This document shows positions 1 to 10,999 of a stretch of 64,000 nt of DNA, one piece after another. The stretch lies in NCBI RefSeq assembly GCF_017591425.1, contig NW_024467119.1:79166894-79230893 (forward strand). The letters are read 5' to 3'. Every line of letters starts with the position of its first letter. Positions within the stretch are counted from its first letter, which is position 1. Under the pieces are notes generated by a model, which was not told the DNA's origin, did not search any database, and saw only the letters and a program-made list of their open reading frames with translations. Source of the DNA: Ochotona curzoniae (lineage: Eukaryota > Chordata > Mammalia > Lagomorpha > Ochotonidae). Made by a program: the position numbers and the translations under genes.

Positions 1-740
1 GAGAGCCAGGATAGCGAGAGCCCTATGGCATTTGTGCGTGTGACTCTGCCCGCATCCCATTCTGGTGATGTGATTTAGACTGTCTCTTCGTGTGCTGTGG
101 AGGTCTGGAAATAGGAGCTGCGTTAACTTTTATGGCTTTATTCTGCTCAAGGTTCTGCCCCACAAGAGAGCCTACAACCAAGCAACAAGGGTACGCCTGA
201 CAAACAGTATTAAAGAATTGAAAAATGGTCCTTGTCCAAGTGGGATTTAAAAGTAAATCTCTTATTTGCACCTTGAGATTGCATTTGCAAATGATCACAA
301 GTTACTGAATCAGAATCAAGCAATTTCCCCTATTTCCCTGCAAAGTGTCATTCCTGAAGTTTTGGAAGGGAGAACTTCAATGAGAAGAGCCCCAGAACAC
401 CTGTCCAAATTCTCTCTCCACTCCGGAGTGGTTTCTGCCCATCTCACACACTTGTCTGTCCTCCCACCTCTGGCCCATTGCAAAGCACACTGCCCCTCTC
501 CGCCCTTTTTTTTTTTCCCAAAGGAATCAGAGACAACAGCTCTGTGAGTGTTTGGGTTTGCTTGACACCATCTAGGGCTATGTGTGTTGTCAGTTCCAGC
601 ACACTTACCATATGGGGCTTTGGCTGAAAGGGGGGCCACTTAGGATACTTGCACAGCACTCATGCAACTTCCTCTTGGGCACGTCTTTAGGGATTGAGAA
701 TTCTTATGGCTGGGGGCATGATAAGAGAAACAGCATTCTT
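1..740. other. Unique sequence, no gene recognised
   Basis: No repeat or exon that I can name. The short open frames have no recognisable protein similarity and no sensible splice context. Two homopolymer runs occur (T-rich at 508-517 and 749-764). Confidence 0.6.
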
Positions 741-741
741 C

Positions 742-1500
742 TTCTTTCTTTTTTTTTTTTTTTTGTAAGTGGTCTAAATACTTCAATTTATTTTATTTTA
801 TTTTACTAGAATATTTTATTTTATTTATTTATTTATTTCATTTTGTGATGCAGTTTCATAGGCTCTGGAATTCCCCCAAACCCTCCCCACGCCCTCCCCC
901 CATGGTGGATTCCTCCACCTTGTTGCAGTATTACAGTTCAAATTCAGTCAAGATTCTTTCTTTGCAAACATATAGCAAACATAGAGCCCAGCATCTTATT
1001 GTCCAAATACATTCAACGGTTTCTTGGGGAGGCCATCTCTGGTCTGAGAGCAGAGCAGGCAGAATAGCATCTGTCCAATGAAAAGCTACAACATAACATC
1101 AACAATAATTTACAACATTATGGAGTTAATTGTCATGGTATTGTGTGACCAATATGTTAGAAAATGCAGGTTTTTAGCCACATCCTGCGACTACTTCATT
1201 GATATTTCAATTTTAGTTTATACACAACCGGCTGCTATACACCTTAAAAATGCTATGGGGTACTATTCAGCTATCTTGTGTCTATTTTCATTTTTGTATT
1301 GAGAAATTTATAGTGTTGAAGCATAGTTTTTACTGAACTTGGCAGATTTTAGGATAGTCCAAACTGGCTTATAACTCAAACAAGGCATATGTCAACAGTT
1401 GAGGCGCAGAACAGTTTTAGGAGGGGTGTGCAGAGAAATCTTCAATACCCTAGTGGGCAGTAACTAAACTTTGTGTCCTACCTAGTAAGGTAGATGTGAG
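742..1500 (-). mobile_element. LINE-1 3' end (3' UTR and tail), 5'-truncated
   Basis: Read on the minus strand, the segment ends in an A-rich tail that appears on the plus strand as TTTTA/TTTA runs (787-840). The tail follows a block at 845-1040 that matches the 3' UTR of the larger L1 at 10.37 kb: both carry the CTGGAATTCCCCC motif near the end, then 'agcatc..attgtc', then 'caac(a/g)gtt'. The upstream limit near 1500 is uncertain because the copy is diverged and truncated. No ORF2 sequence is visible. Confidence 0.6.
787..840. repeat. (TTTTA)n/(TTTA)n simple repeat
   Basis: Short-period AT tract. It is most simply the degraded poly(A) tail of the minus-strand L1 3' end beside it. Confidence 0.8.
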
Positions 1501-1722
1501 TCCAAGCTGACCGTTTCCTGTCAAAACAGCATTCTTTTCATATGCAAACATTAGCATGTGGGAAAAGCAGTGAAAATAAAATATGCTTTCACACACACTG
1601 AAAACTGGGAGGTTGGGGGTCAACCGGGAGTTACAGACAAGGCTACTTTAAGAAGCCCACAGGAAAATGAAATTAAAAGATTGAATGTGGTGTGCAAAAA
1701 TGGAAATAGTGTACACTGAATA

Positions 1723-1843
1723 GAAGCTTCAAAAATTCATGAGAAATGTGCATGATAAAAAAATACGAGGCCTGGATTCCAAAGTTTTGTTCCACAAAAT
1801 AAGCTTATTATTTTATTCTATTTTCCATGAGCATTTGGAACCC
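1723..1843. mobile_element. MITE-like element, about 120 bp, terminal inverted repeats
   Basis: The left end (GCTTCAAAAATTCATGAGAA) and right end (TTTTCCATGAGCATTTGGAA) are imperfect inverted repeats. The interior 'aggcctggatt..' and 'aaaataagctta' is shared with the copy at 4517-4644. There is no coding capacity. It looks like a non-autonomous DNA transposon; the superfamily is not assigned. Confidence 0.55.
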
Positions 1844-1849
1844 ACCTGC

Positions 1850-2300
1850 CAGCTCTGGAGAGATATTGAAAGTTGGGGTGGGTCAAAGACAGGGAGAAGG
1901 AGGTAGAATAAAGAAACCATGCTTCCTTTAGCATCATTCTGTATTATTGTAAAAAAAACAACACATAAATTACCTTCATACCACTAAAAAACAAAGGTGT
2001 GTGACTCGGAGGAGGAAGCTTACAATTACACAATGGTTTTCAAGCCTGCAGGCGGGTTGGCAATCCCAGCGGGGAAGAGGAGAGATGGGTCAATGAGCAA
2101 GCTTGGATTTTTGAAACTACCCACCAGCAGCTGAAAGTGTGTGTCAAGAGTGAGACCAGCAAACAAAGCAAGAAGAAGGGATGCGTTTGGGAGTGGCAGC
2201 GTTATTTGGGAAATGACCATTCAGCGGACAGAATGCAGTGAAGCTGCTCAGTCTGTGGTCCTGGGTGACTACACACATATCTGGAGATGAAGGCTACGAG
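1850..2300. other. Unique sequence, nothing recognised
   Basis: AT-moderate unique sequence with no recognisable repeat or exon. The minus-strand 64-codon frame at 2026-2220 has no identifiable similarity. Confidence 0.5.
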
Positions 2301-2309
2301 AGAGACATT

Positions 2310-2655
2310 TCAGCATGCAATCAACATGCCTTGGAGCGCAGTAAGTGTGAAGCCCAACAGTTCCATGTTGAAGTACCTGAGTGTGACCAATCCCAGGCTC
2401 TGGCTCCTGCCTCCTGCTGATGGGCACCTTGGGAGGCCAGAGGTGGTGATCAAGTCCTTGAGATGCTGCCACCCTTATGGGAGACCTGCGCTGTGTTCTG
2501 GGCTCTTGGCTTTGTCCTGGCTCAGCCCCCACCCTTGTAAGCATATGGGAGTGGGCCGGTTGACAGGAGCTCCATTTGTTTGTCAGTCTGGTCTCATGGT
2601 CTATGTGCCTTTCTCCCCTTGTCTCTCAAAAAAGGAAAAATTCCTCTTGTCTCTT
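2310..2655 (+). mobile_element. Old, diverged CSINE
   Basis: Recognised from 'ggctctggctcctgcctcctgctgatgggcacc', 'gggaggcc..gtgatcaag', 'tgggagacctg' and a terminal 'ctctcaaaaaagga'. It belongs to an older subfamily with 'tcctgctaatgcaccctgggaggcag' instead of 'ccctgcttgtggcctgggaaagcag'. The head is badly eroded. Confidence 0.5.
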
Positions 2656-2749
2656 TGATGACTAGAAAAGAACACACACAGGGATAGGGAAGAGTTAGAG
2701 GGAAAAGATGAAAGGTGACCCAAAGACAAGGCAAAAGCTCATCCTAAGC

Positions 2750-2935
2750 CATGGATGCTCAACCCAGAAGTATTGCACCTGCAGGGGACCTCTGGCAATG
2801 CCTGAAGATACTTTGTGGTTACTAAAACCTGGTGCTACAGGCACCTAGTAGGAGGAACTTGTGCCCAGCCCAGCCTCTTGCAGCAAAGAATCATATAGCC
2901 CTGGATGGCAAGAGGGCTAAGGCTGAGGAGCCCAG
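2750..2935 (+). mobile_element. MER20 (hAT-Charlie non-autonomous DNA transposon)
   Basis: Near-complete match to the MER20 pattern: 'ctcaaccc', then GCAGGGGACCTCTGGCAATG, then 'cctgaagatactttgtggtta', 'gtgctacaggcacctagta', 'aacaaagaat'-like AGCAAAGAATCATAT and a terminal 'ggctgagga'. MER20 is an ancient eutherian element that has elsewhere been reported to act as an endometrial regulatory element. Nothing here shows activity. Confidence 0.85.
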
Positions 2936-4380
2936 ACTGAGTAGTCAGATTCACTGAGATGCTAACACCTCGGGCAGCACGTCCTTTCCAGTGGACAAGG
3001 TGTTTTCACACCCATTTGCTCCTCAGCACAGAATCTGCCATCCTCCTCAACACAGGGCAGCCATCCTTGTTTTCTCTGTGACAGCTTGAGAACATAGAGG
3101 TCCAAGCACTGATCCAGGGCCATTGAGCACAGAACCGCAGTCTTGGGTCCTAGCCACTCTGACAGCACACACAGTCCTCTTGGAGCTAAATGGTTGGACC
3201 AGTGCTGGTTGCCGACACATCACAAGGTGGCTTAGGGAAAGGGGCTGATGAGGCCAAAGCAAGGAAGTCACCATCACAGGAGTACGGTTGTCAGGAGAAA
3301 CTGGTGGGACTTCATCCTAGTGTTGGTGAGACAGTGCCAGCGTTTGCTCTTGCTCACTTTGCCACATGCACACCAGGAGCGGTTCTCTGTGTACTGAGAT
3401 CTGCAAGGGCTTGGCTGTCTCCATGAAGGACAATCTCAAGGGGCTGGAGAGAGGGGCTCATTCTGGAACTCTTGTGAACTGCACCTCAGTGAAGGGAATC
3501 CAACCTTACAGTGTTCACGGGGTTTGCTTATCCTTTTACTTTTTCCTGAGTTTAGAGATTTTGGTTGAGCCTCCCGATCCTGCACACCTCCTCTTTTCTC
3601 CCTCTTCCTGGCCTTCTGTGTGTCTTCATTTTTCCTCTCTCTTCTCCTCTGCTTTGCCCAACCCTGGTGCTGTTCCTCTTGGGCCCAAAGAGGTAGAACT
3701 TGTCACATGGTCAGAGTTTTTGTTCTAGCCTAGGGACCTAAACAAGGGGCATGCTGGGCAAACACAGCTGAGGAAGGACAGAAATAAAGAGGAGAAAGAG
3801 AGAGAGTATAGAGACAGACACAACAGCGATGCTGTTGTATAGGAAGCTGGGACCAGGACCTGGCATGGAGTTGGAGATGGAAATGGATTCTATCGGCATA
3901 GGGCAGCTCCAGACAGTGCTGAGGGCGGGAATGCCTTGACTCATCCTGGGTCGTGGGATGTGTACTCCATGAGCGTTTCCCTGCCCACACTGGATTCCCT
4001 CTGTGAGCAGCACTGCACTTGACATTGGTGGCTTGCCTCCGAGGTCTGAGGCTTCGCTGCCATTCAAATGATGCGGCTCACTGAGTCACTGGATGCAGAT
4101 GAAAATAGCATTGTGCACAGCCTGTCCTTCTGCGTGGCTATTTAAGTCCCTGGGACATGAGGTCATAGCACAAATCCTCACACAAGGCACCATCAGCTGA
4201 CACGAACTCAAATAGCTTTATGACCACAATTCCATGTTCAAGGGCGCCAAGACAGGCTACAGTAGCACATTTGCGAGCCCTGGAATGGAGATGGTCACCC
4301 CAAAAGGGAAACCACTTCAATCCTTCTGGCACTCTCCAGGGGACCACACCTCACAAAGGACTGTCTGCCTTTTTAACAAG
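2936..4380. other. Unique sequence, nothing recognised
   Basis: About 1.4 kb without a repeat I can name. Open frames reach 120 codons on the plus strand (3366-3728) but read as low-complexity, non-homologous sequence. A purine-rich stretch (AG-rich, 3778-3820) is the only local feature. Confidence 0.5.
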
Positions 4381-4384
4381 TTGC

Positions 4385-4515
4385 TATTGATATTTTAATA
4401 TGACATTGTAAATATTTTTCAGGGTAACACATTCTTGGTGTAGAAAAATTAGAACGTGTAAATCCCTAGAGAGCAAAAAATAAGTGTCACCCGCGACCCC
4501 CTCCTGATGGCTGTG
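4385..4515. repeat. Possible ancient interspersed repeat fragment
   Basis: The 'tgtagaaaaattagaacgtgtaaat..' and '..aagtgtcaccc' pattern resembles a common old mammalian repeat and loosely resembles 28575-28700. The family is not assigned. Confidence 0.3.
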
Positions 4516-4516
4516 G

Positions 4517-4644
4517 AATCTTCAAGAAGGTCACAGCAAATGTGTGCAATGAAAAAATTAGGCCTGGGTTTCTTATATTTTTTTCTTATGTACCAAATAA
4601 AGCTTACCTTTTAACATGAGATTCCACGGACTTTTGGCAATACC
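4517..4644. mobile_element. MITE-like element, terminal inverted repeats
   Basis: Left end ATCTTCAAGAAGGTCACAGC and right end 'ttccacggacttttggcaa' are diverged inverted copies. The middle 'aattaggcctgggttt' and 'accaaataaagcttacctttta' aligns with the interior of the 1723-1843 copy. Confidence 0.55.
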
Positions 4645-4645
4645 C

Positions 4646-5330
4646 TCATTTCTCTGAGTTCCGACTACTTGCTCAATGAACCCATTCACACATGCAAGTC
4701 TGGTGCCTTTCATTCCTAAAACCCCTGGGCAGGTCCAGGGCAGGTGCACCAGGACTTCTCCTTGTGCTGGTTGGATCCAGGGTGGCATTGACCCTAGGCT
4801 GTCTAGTGACCAGCTGTATCCTGGATCAGAAGGCTTGTCCCCTAGCAGGGTCGCCACAAACTCCTCTGTCAAACCCTCTGGAATCAGGATGAAGGCTTCA
4901 CATTCCTGGGGAGCTGCTGGGGAAAGAAAGAAAGAATGCCTAAGCCTGGAGACAGAAGAAGAGGCCAGAGAGAGGGGACATCCCGATGGCCTTACATGGA
5001 GATGAGGGGAGGCTGGGCCCCCACGCTGGGAGCCTCACTGTGAAGGCCCTTTCAATGCACTTCTTGCCCCACTATTCCAGGCTTAGCAGAACCCTGACAC
5101 AAGGTGAATCTCTTCAACCTTATGGGAAATGAAATGAGTCGTTCATTCTATCAAACAAGTTTGAACTCAAGATATTGTGAGAACTCCAGATGAAACATAA
5201 CGTTTTTTTATCTTAATTTGTATATGATGTAGCCACAACTGTCTACAGACCAATGCAATTTTAGCATCTCCACAAAAGCTAAGACCGCAGGAATCATTTG
5301 GAATGTGTTTGATTTCAAGAAGACCTGACT
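4646..5330. other. Unique sequence, nothing recognised
   Basis: No named repeat. The two overlapping open frames (4573-4872 minus, 4676-5005 plus) are complementary readings of one unconstrained stretch. Confidence 0.5.
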
Positions 5331-5332
5331 TA

Positions 5333-5590
5333 AAAGAGAGAGAAAGTGAGTGATCTCTTATCCATTGTTTTACTTCCCAAATGCCCATATCAGCATCCAG
5401 GGCTGTACCAAGCTGGAGCCAGGAGCCAGGAGCTCCATGCACAGCTCCTGCGTGGTCCATCACCTGCTGCTTCCCCGGGCATGCACTTGCAGGAGGCTGG
5501 GTCAGAAGCAGAGCCAGGACTTGAACCCATGCCCCCGGAGATAGGACGTGGGCATCCCAACCAGAACCCTTAAACCAAACACCCTTTCCT
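5333..5590 (-). mobile_element. Old CSINE, reverse
   Basis: Reverse-strand blocks: 'gagccaggagccaggagctcc', 'catcacctgctgcttccc', 'tgcacttgcaggaggctgg' and 'gacttgaacccatgc'. The end 'taaaccaaacacccttt' is the complement of a SINE 5' head. Confidence 0.8.
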
Positions 5591-5847
5591 CATTGCCATA
5601 TTGCAGCCAATCACTGGCAAGACAAAAATGAGAGTTAAAGGTAGACTATAAAATCTAGATAACATACAGATTAAGAGAAATGCAAATTTTTGTATAGTTT
5701 AATGAGAAGAGGAACATCGAAGCTGAGGAAAATTGTGCTGTAACTGAACCACGAAATCCAGAAAAGTAAAACACTGCAAAGCATGGGACGACAAAGTAAT
5801 TGAAGACCAGCAGCTGTCAAAGTGGGATTCTTTATCCAGCAGTGCCA

Positions 5848-5965
5848 GGATAATTTGGGAACTGTCTACAAGTGCAAATGTCAAGTCCCGTCTCAGGACC
5901 ATTGAACCAGAAACTTTGGGAGGTGGTGTCTAGCAAACACAGCATTCTGATGTAGCTAAGATTCC
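5848..5965 (-). mobile_element. MER5-type hAT element
   Basis: Shows 'caagtgcaaatgtcaagtcccgtctcagg', 'ccagaaactttgggaggtggtg', then 'acacagcattctgatgtagcta', the familiar MER5A/B order. Strand is tentative because MER5 is partly self-complementary. Confidence 0.65.
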
Positions 5966-6199
5966 AGCTTCCAAAGGAAAAGTCAACTTTTACAAACATT
6001 AAAACTTGCAAAAATGAAAACAAAAAAGCCCCCTCCCAAAAAGAAACCCAAAAAAAAGAGATGGAGAAAAAGATTAGCGCCTGGACCAGCTCCAGAGGTA
6101 ACAGGCTCGGGCTGGGCAAGCAGGTGCCTGGAGTCTTTTTGATCACCTGTCATTGCTCAGCCCCTTCCAGACTAACTGTGACCAGGTCAATGCTGACAT

Positions 6200-6385
6200 C
6201 AGTGCATCACACACCCCCTGGCTACCCTTCAGAATCACCTAGAGAGTGTCTGAATCGCTTGTCTATACCAGAGCCTACCTTACACCAACTCTGTTAGGAT
6301 CCCAAGGCTGTGGCCTGGCTTCTGCACTTCTCTGAGAGGTTAGGCAGCTCCAGTACGCAGCTATAGTTTTCAACTAACCACTTGG
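6200..6385 (+). mobile_element. MER5A-type hAT element
   Basis: 'CTTCAGAATCACCTAGAGAG', then a 'ggatcccaaggctgtggcctg' middle, 'cttctgcacttctctgaga' and a terminal 'ttttcaactaaccac' follow MER5A order. Strand is tentative. Confidence 0.65.
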
Positions 6386-6399
6386 AGCATCTGAGCCCA

Positions 6400-6820
6400 C
6401 AGTGAGGGGCTGTCTGCTCTTCATGCTTCCTCAGCCTCACACCTGCTATTCATATTCCCAGTAGCCTGACCTGAATCATTATGAAAAGCCAAAACAAATA
6501 CACCTGCGCCTCCTGTCTTACCTTCCACAGGCTTTCAGGTGCTACGGATGACATCTGACCTGCACATGACTCAATTTGGATTCCAGATTGCACTGCCTGG
6601 AATGGGAAGCTCAGGCCAATGTGAGATCCACGGCTCATGTCTCTTGTGCTTTTGGAACATCTGGTGGGAGTGTAGCATCCTCCTCTCTAGCCCCGTACAG
6701 TCTCTTGGGCCTCCACCCCGGCAGCAACTCAATCTTACATATACAAAATAGTATATAGAACATGTACCTTATCTACAAATCACTACGTGTCATTGTCACA
6801 GACACACGATTGTATCACAA
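6400..6820. other. Unique sequence, nothing recognised
   Basis: No named repeat. Only short unconstrained open frames. Confidence 0.5.
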
Positions 6821-6823
6821 AGG

Positions 6824-7075
6824 CCTTCTACAAGCTCTTGGAAAATGGAATTAGAACATGACATAGGGGCCTGGAGCAACAGCTCAACTGGCTGATCCTC
6901 TCCCTTCAAGTGCAGAGATCCCATATGGGGACCAGTTGCCACTGAGGCCAGCTGGGGAGTGAACCAGCAGGTACAAGAGCTCTCTATCTCTCCTCTCTTT
7001 TCAATAAAAATAAATACATCTTTTTTTAAAAAACATGATGACATAAATTTTCAACGAATTGTTAAAACCTGTATT
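6824..7075. mobile_element. MITE-like element half, split by a CSINE
   Basis: 6824-6865 ('ccttctacaagctcttggaaaatggaat') matches the left end of the 52431 copy. It is interrupted by the CSINE at 6866-7031. The right end after the SINE is not clear. Confidence 0.4.
6866..7031 (+). mobile_element. CSINE with a large internal deletion
   Basis: The head (to 'ggatcccatatggggaccagttg') joins directly to the tail ('gctggggagtgaaccagcaggt', 'aataaaaataaatacatc'). The 'ccctgcttgtggcctgggaaagcag' middle is missing. Flanks AACATGACATA (6856-6866) and AACATGATGACATA (7032-7045) are a probable target duplication. Confidence 0.8.
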
Positions 7076-7345
7076 CAGACATATATGTACTTTACATAGG
7101 AGTTTATATACAAATTGCACATGATACCATATATGTGCAGCTTATGATATATCATACATATGTGATATCTACTGTATGATATATATGGTGTCGTGTATAC
7201 TTTATGTATATCACATATCTGTGTTATATACATGTGTGTGATATACACTGTATGATATATACTACATTTGGTGTCATATACACTTTATATATAAACTCCT
7301 GTATAAATACATTATAAATGATACATAATGATATATACATGTGTA
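7070..7345. repeat. AT-rich region containing an imperfect palindrome
   Basis: Rich in TATA/TATG. The arm at 7087-7136 (GGAGTTTATATA core) is the imperfect reverse complement of 7264-7311 (TATATAAACTCC core). Two direct copies of a 'ggtgtc(g/a)t(g/a)ta(t/c)ac' phrase also occur, at about 7190 and 7272. Confidence 0.7.
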
Positions 7346-7354
7346 TTATGAGAA

Positions 7355-7415
7355 GGCTTCAAAAGGTTTGTGAAAAAATAAAATTAAAAGGTCAGGGTCC
7401 ATAAACTTTAAAAAT
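7355..7415. mobile_element. Short MITE-like element
   Basis: 'CTTCAAAAGGTTTGTGAAAA' and 'GGTCCATAAACTTTAAAAAT' form the two ends of a roughly 60-bp imperfect inverted repeat that resembles the ends of the longer copies. Confidence 0.4.
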
Positions 7416-8270
7416 CATATTAATTGTTCAAGTGTTTTTAGCAGGCACAGAAAGATTGTGCATATTTGTGCCATGTGATGGTTCGACAGACAGACATTGT
7501 GTAATGCCCAGTCAGGGTAGGTCCTAAAGGTCTGGTGAGATTCATGAGCTTTCTGAAGCCCCTGGGATACATATTTATACCTACCCATGCACACACACAC
7601 ACACAAATACCTTAGATGGCTTTCTTGAGCCTCCTGGCTAGGGTGGGCCCTGAACATTCTAGAAGTTTCTTAGTGATGTTCCTGGGCAGCCAGGGTTGAG
7701 AGAAGCACTTACAACAAAACATGTAGCAAGGCAGACCTACATGTAGGAAGGAAGACAATTTGGATGTTTAACCCCAAATAGAGAAGTGTGGCACAGTCCC
7801 TGAGCATCAAGCACAAAGCTTACCACAAAGCTGTGGCAACAGCCACCAGACCCCAGCCCCATGTCCTGCACACCCTGGCCGGGAGCTGTGGGCAGGCATC
7901 TCTCCAGCTTTGCTTGGCAGCTCCAGGCTTGGGGGGGTACAACAGGCATAAACCAGGCACTCGATGCTTCTTGTACAGTTCTGGCTCGACAGAGCACAGC
8001 CCCATTCAGAACGGCGAAGGCTCAGGGAAGGGGAGAGGGGAGGGGCTGGGTCTCAACACAGAGGAAGCAGACGAGGGTGGGAGGGTGGCCAGCTGTCCCT
8101 TGTATCTGCACAACTCCTGTGGCCAAGCACATGACTGGATCCTTGGACCATGGAACTCCCTGCGATGCGCTTAGCGCCAATGCATCACAAGCATTTTGTG
8201 TCTTCTTTGTACTCCTGTGAGTCTGGGGGCAATGCCTTCCAATTTTAGATTTTGCTTTTTGAAAAAACTA
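7416..8270. other. Unique sequence with a short (CA)n
   Basis: No named repeat. A short CA run lies at about 7588-7604. The 128-codon plus frame at 7788-8174 and its complementary frames look unconstrained. Confidence 0.5.
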
Positions 8271-8272
8271 AC

Positions 8273-8552
8273 AAGGATGGGCATTTGGCCTAGTGGCTGA
8301 GATGCAAGTTAAGACTCCATTACCTCATTTCAGAATGTCTGGGCTCCAGTCCCAGCTCCACTCCCAGTTCCAACTTCCTGCAGAGCTGGGAGGCAGCCGC
8401 ACTGGGATCCATGCTAGCCATGTGGGAGGCTGGGATTGTTCTAGCTCCCAGCTGCGCCCAGCCCTAGCCTCAGGCACTGCGAACATTTGGAGAGTGGACC
8501 AACGGATGGGAGATCTCTCTGCCTCTAATACAACTAAAAATAAAAACCAAAT
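8273..8552 (+). mobile_element. Old CSINE
   Basis: 'gggcatttggcctagtggctgagatgc' head, 'ctccagtcccagctcc', 'tccaacttcctgcagagctgggaggcag', 'gagtggaccaacggatgggagatctctctgcc', then 'aaaaataaaaacc' tail. Confidence 0.85.
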
Positions 8553-8782
8553 GATAATATTATTCATCATAGAAAAACTGGAGTATTCAGAGGCACAAGA
8601 TGACAATGATTGAAAACACTGTTAGGCTCACTTCCGGAAAATTAGTTTTCAGAACCTGGTGCTTTCTTTTCTAACCTTCAAGTGTCAATTCTAAACTTCT
8701 CTGCATCCGCAACTGTGCTAAATTCAGCTTCTGTTAGAGAAATCCAGGAAGTTGGAAAGAGGAAAAAAAAAAAAAAAGATCC

Positions 8783-8784
<2 letters not shown>

Positions 8785-8822
<38 letters not shown>
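8785..8822. repeat. (AC)n microsatellite, 19 units
   Basis: Uninterrupted AC dinucleotide run, preceded by a 15-A tract at 8763-8777. Length is probably polymorphic. Confidence 0.97.
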
Positions 8823-8824
<2 letters not shown>

Positions 8825-9425
8825 TGGCACACCAAGGAAATGAAAAAGAAAACATGAGTGACTCAGTCAATTGATGTGAAATTGGAAAACGCTCAGGCTT
8901 GGCTGGAAGCCCCAGGGTTCTCTTTGCTGGTGGAGTCTGCAGCCAGGGGCACTCGGAGGATGGGCCACTCGCTCCCAGTACCCTCTCCCATGGGGTCTAG
9001 GACTCTGCCTGGTGCTGGAGCTGGTGTACCCTGCTCGTAGCCACCTACACATGCCCAGGCTCAGTTAGGACTCAGAAAGGAGGACAAGGTATTGCTGTCA
9101 CATGTGTGCAGGGGCTTGCTACACGGCCAGGGCCACAGCTGACATCCACACCCAGATGGAGCTGGCATAAGGCGTCACAGCTGCATAGGTGTGGCTGTGT
9201 CGCTGTCGGTGCCTCCTATGAGATTTTCTGTGGACATCACAGGTGCATCATTCAGTGATTAAAAAAAGAAGCAGAAAAAGCATTTTTCACTGCAATTGAA
9301 ATGTTTTATCCGTAAGGACAGGGACTGAGAAGTACCTTCGTATTTCTACAGTTCAGTATTTGACTATTCTCACCTTCCTAGGCTTGTGATCTATGAGATA
9401 AGTCATTGGAGGTGGCAGGGAAGCT
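8823..9425. other. Unique sequence, nothing recognised
   Basis: No exon or named repeat seen. Two overlapping short frames at 8858-9052 are complementary readings. Confidence 0.5.
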
Positions 9426-9430
9426 CCCAG

Positions 9431-9545
9431 CTCCTCGTTTTCCAGATGAGAAAACAGAGGCAGAGAGAGTGAGCCGGGGTGACCCCAGGTGCGCTGCCGT
9501 GAATGCGAGAGCTGGCATAGTCCTGCCCTGGTGCGGCTTGCTTGC
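9431..9545 (-). mobile_element. MIR SINE fragment, reverse
   Basis: Complement of the MIR core: TTCCAGATGAGAAAACAGAG, then 'gcagagagagtgagccgggg', 'gaccccaggtgc' and 'gcgagagctggcatag'. Confidence 0.65.
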
Positions 9546-9569
9546 CAGGCCTCTGGCCACACCTCAGCT

Positions 9570-9727
9570 CATACTGTAGTCAGCCAGAGGGCTTGTTCAG
9601 ACAGGAGGGCCGCGCCCAGCCTCAGACATTCGGACTCAGTTGTCTGTGGGTGAGGCCTGTGAATTTGCATTCCTAGCACATTCTCAGGTCACCTGGCTAT
9701 GTGGAAATCACTCTCTAAGAACCATGG
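9570..9727 (-). mobile_element. MER5A-type hAT element
   Basis: 'gagggcttgttcagacagg', 'ggtgaggcctgtgaatttgcattccta', 'ttctcaggtcacctggct' and a terminal 'ctctctaagaaccatgg' give the full MER5A order. Strand tentative. Confidence 0.7.
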
Positions 9728-9969
9728 CATTACAGCACACTTGCCAGTCAACTAGCTCAGCAACGAGGACACATTCAAACTGGCTTTGCATCCACGTAAA
9801 TCTTATTTAACCTGAAACTCACTCCACTCGTGGCCACCATGCAACCGGTGCTGTGTTACCAGGGTGAAATAGCACAGGAGTTTGCTCCCAGTCTCCCTTC
9901 CAAATGCTTTCTATTACAAAAAAACTTAAAGGGCTAGGGGGTGGATGCAGAGATCTAAGGAACAATAGG

Positions 9970-10040
9970 CATTGTACACCTCACAATATTTTACGTTTGC
10001 AGGCACTCAGGTGAGCCAATTATTCCCACTTTAAGATTTA
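9970..10040 (-). mobile_element. Possible MIR fragment
   Basis: 'acctcacaatattttacgtttgcagg' and 'ccaattattcccactttaag' resemble the MIR 3' half complement. Short and diverged. Confidence 0.35.
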
Positions 10041-10042
10041 AG

Positions 10043-10370
10043 AAAGAGAAGGTTGAACTGCTGTGGCTCAACAGGCTAATCCTCTGCCTTGCAGTGCCAG
10101 CATCCCATCTGGGCTCCAGTTCCTGTCCCCAGCTATTTCACCTCCAACCCAGCTTCTTGCCTTATGGTCTGAGAAAATAGTGTTGGCTGGCCCAAGCTCT
10201 TGTGTTCCTGCGTGAGACCCAGAAGTGTCTCTTGGCTCCTTGTTTCAGCTCAGCTCAGCTCTGATGCTTGCAGTCATTTGAGGATTAAACAGTGGATGAA
10301 AGACCCTCTCTTTATCTCTCCTTCTCTTGTGTAAATTTGCCTATCCAAATAAAAATAAATTATTCCTTTT
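10043..10370 (+). mobile_element. CSINE, older type
   Basis: 'tgctgtggctcaacaggctaatcctctgccttgcagtgcc', 'ttatggtctgagaaaatag' and a tail 'ccaaataaaaataaattattcc'. The L1 to its right appears to have inserted into or beside this tail. Confidence 0.85.
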
Positions 10371-10985
10371 AAAATTTTATGGAACAATTTCATAAGGTCT
10401 GGAATTCCCCCCTTCAACTCCTACCCTCTGATTGATTTTCTCCATATTATTAGAATGGTTTAGACCTTCATAAGGAGTCATAATTCCATCCATCTGTTAT
10501 TTAAGTGTGCCCTGACACTGCTGGTACAGACAATGTCAGACAGTCCAGCATCCCATTGTCTATACATGTCCAACAGTTCCAACGGGAGTCTTTGATCTAA
10601 AGTGCATATTGCATTATATCTTTACATGTGGACATGGTAGTCTCGACTACGCCATCACTATACATTATTAAGTGAGAAGCCACAAAATAAGGTCAACAAC
10701 AGATACGAAGTTAAAACAAAAAGAAGAAAAAAAATACAGCAGCATGAAGTCGAAAAGGGGTGCGACTGAATAACCAAGGCATGGGTGACGAAAAGGAAAC
10801 ACAGAAGTCTCTCGGGTAAAATGATGCCACCATGCAATTCATGAGCCAGCGATAAATTTGACAAGAGAAAAGAAAGTACTTGGAAGAAATGAAAATTTAA
10901 TAAAAGCATCAAAGCACATCAGATGTAGCAAAAACAGTATTGAAAGGGTTATTGAACATAAATTTGCATGATGGTTTTCTTATAT
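10371..10985 (-). mobile_element. L1 3' UTR
   Basis: Non-coding end of the L1. It shares the CTGGAATTCCCCC-type terminus (10400-10412 on the plus strand) and 'cagcatcccattgtc' with the 742-1500 fragment. No strong poly(A) tail survives at 10371. Confidence 0.75.
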
Positions 10986-10999
10986 TAGAGAAAACATAT

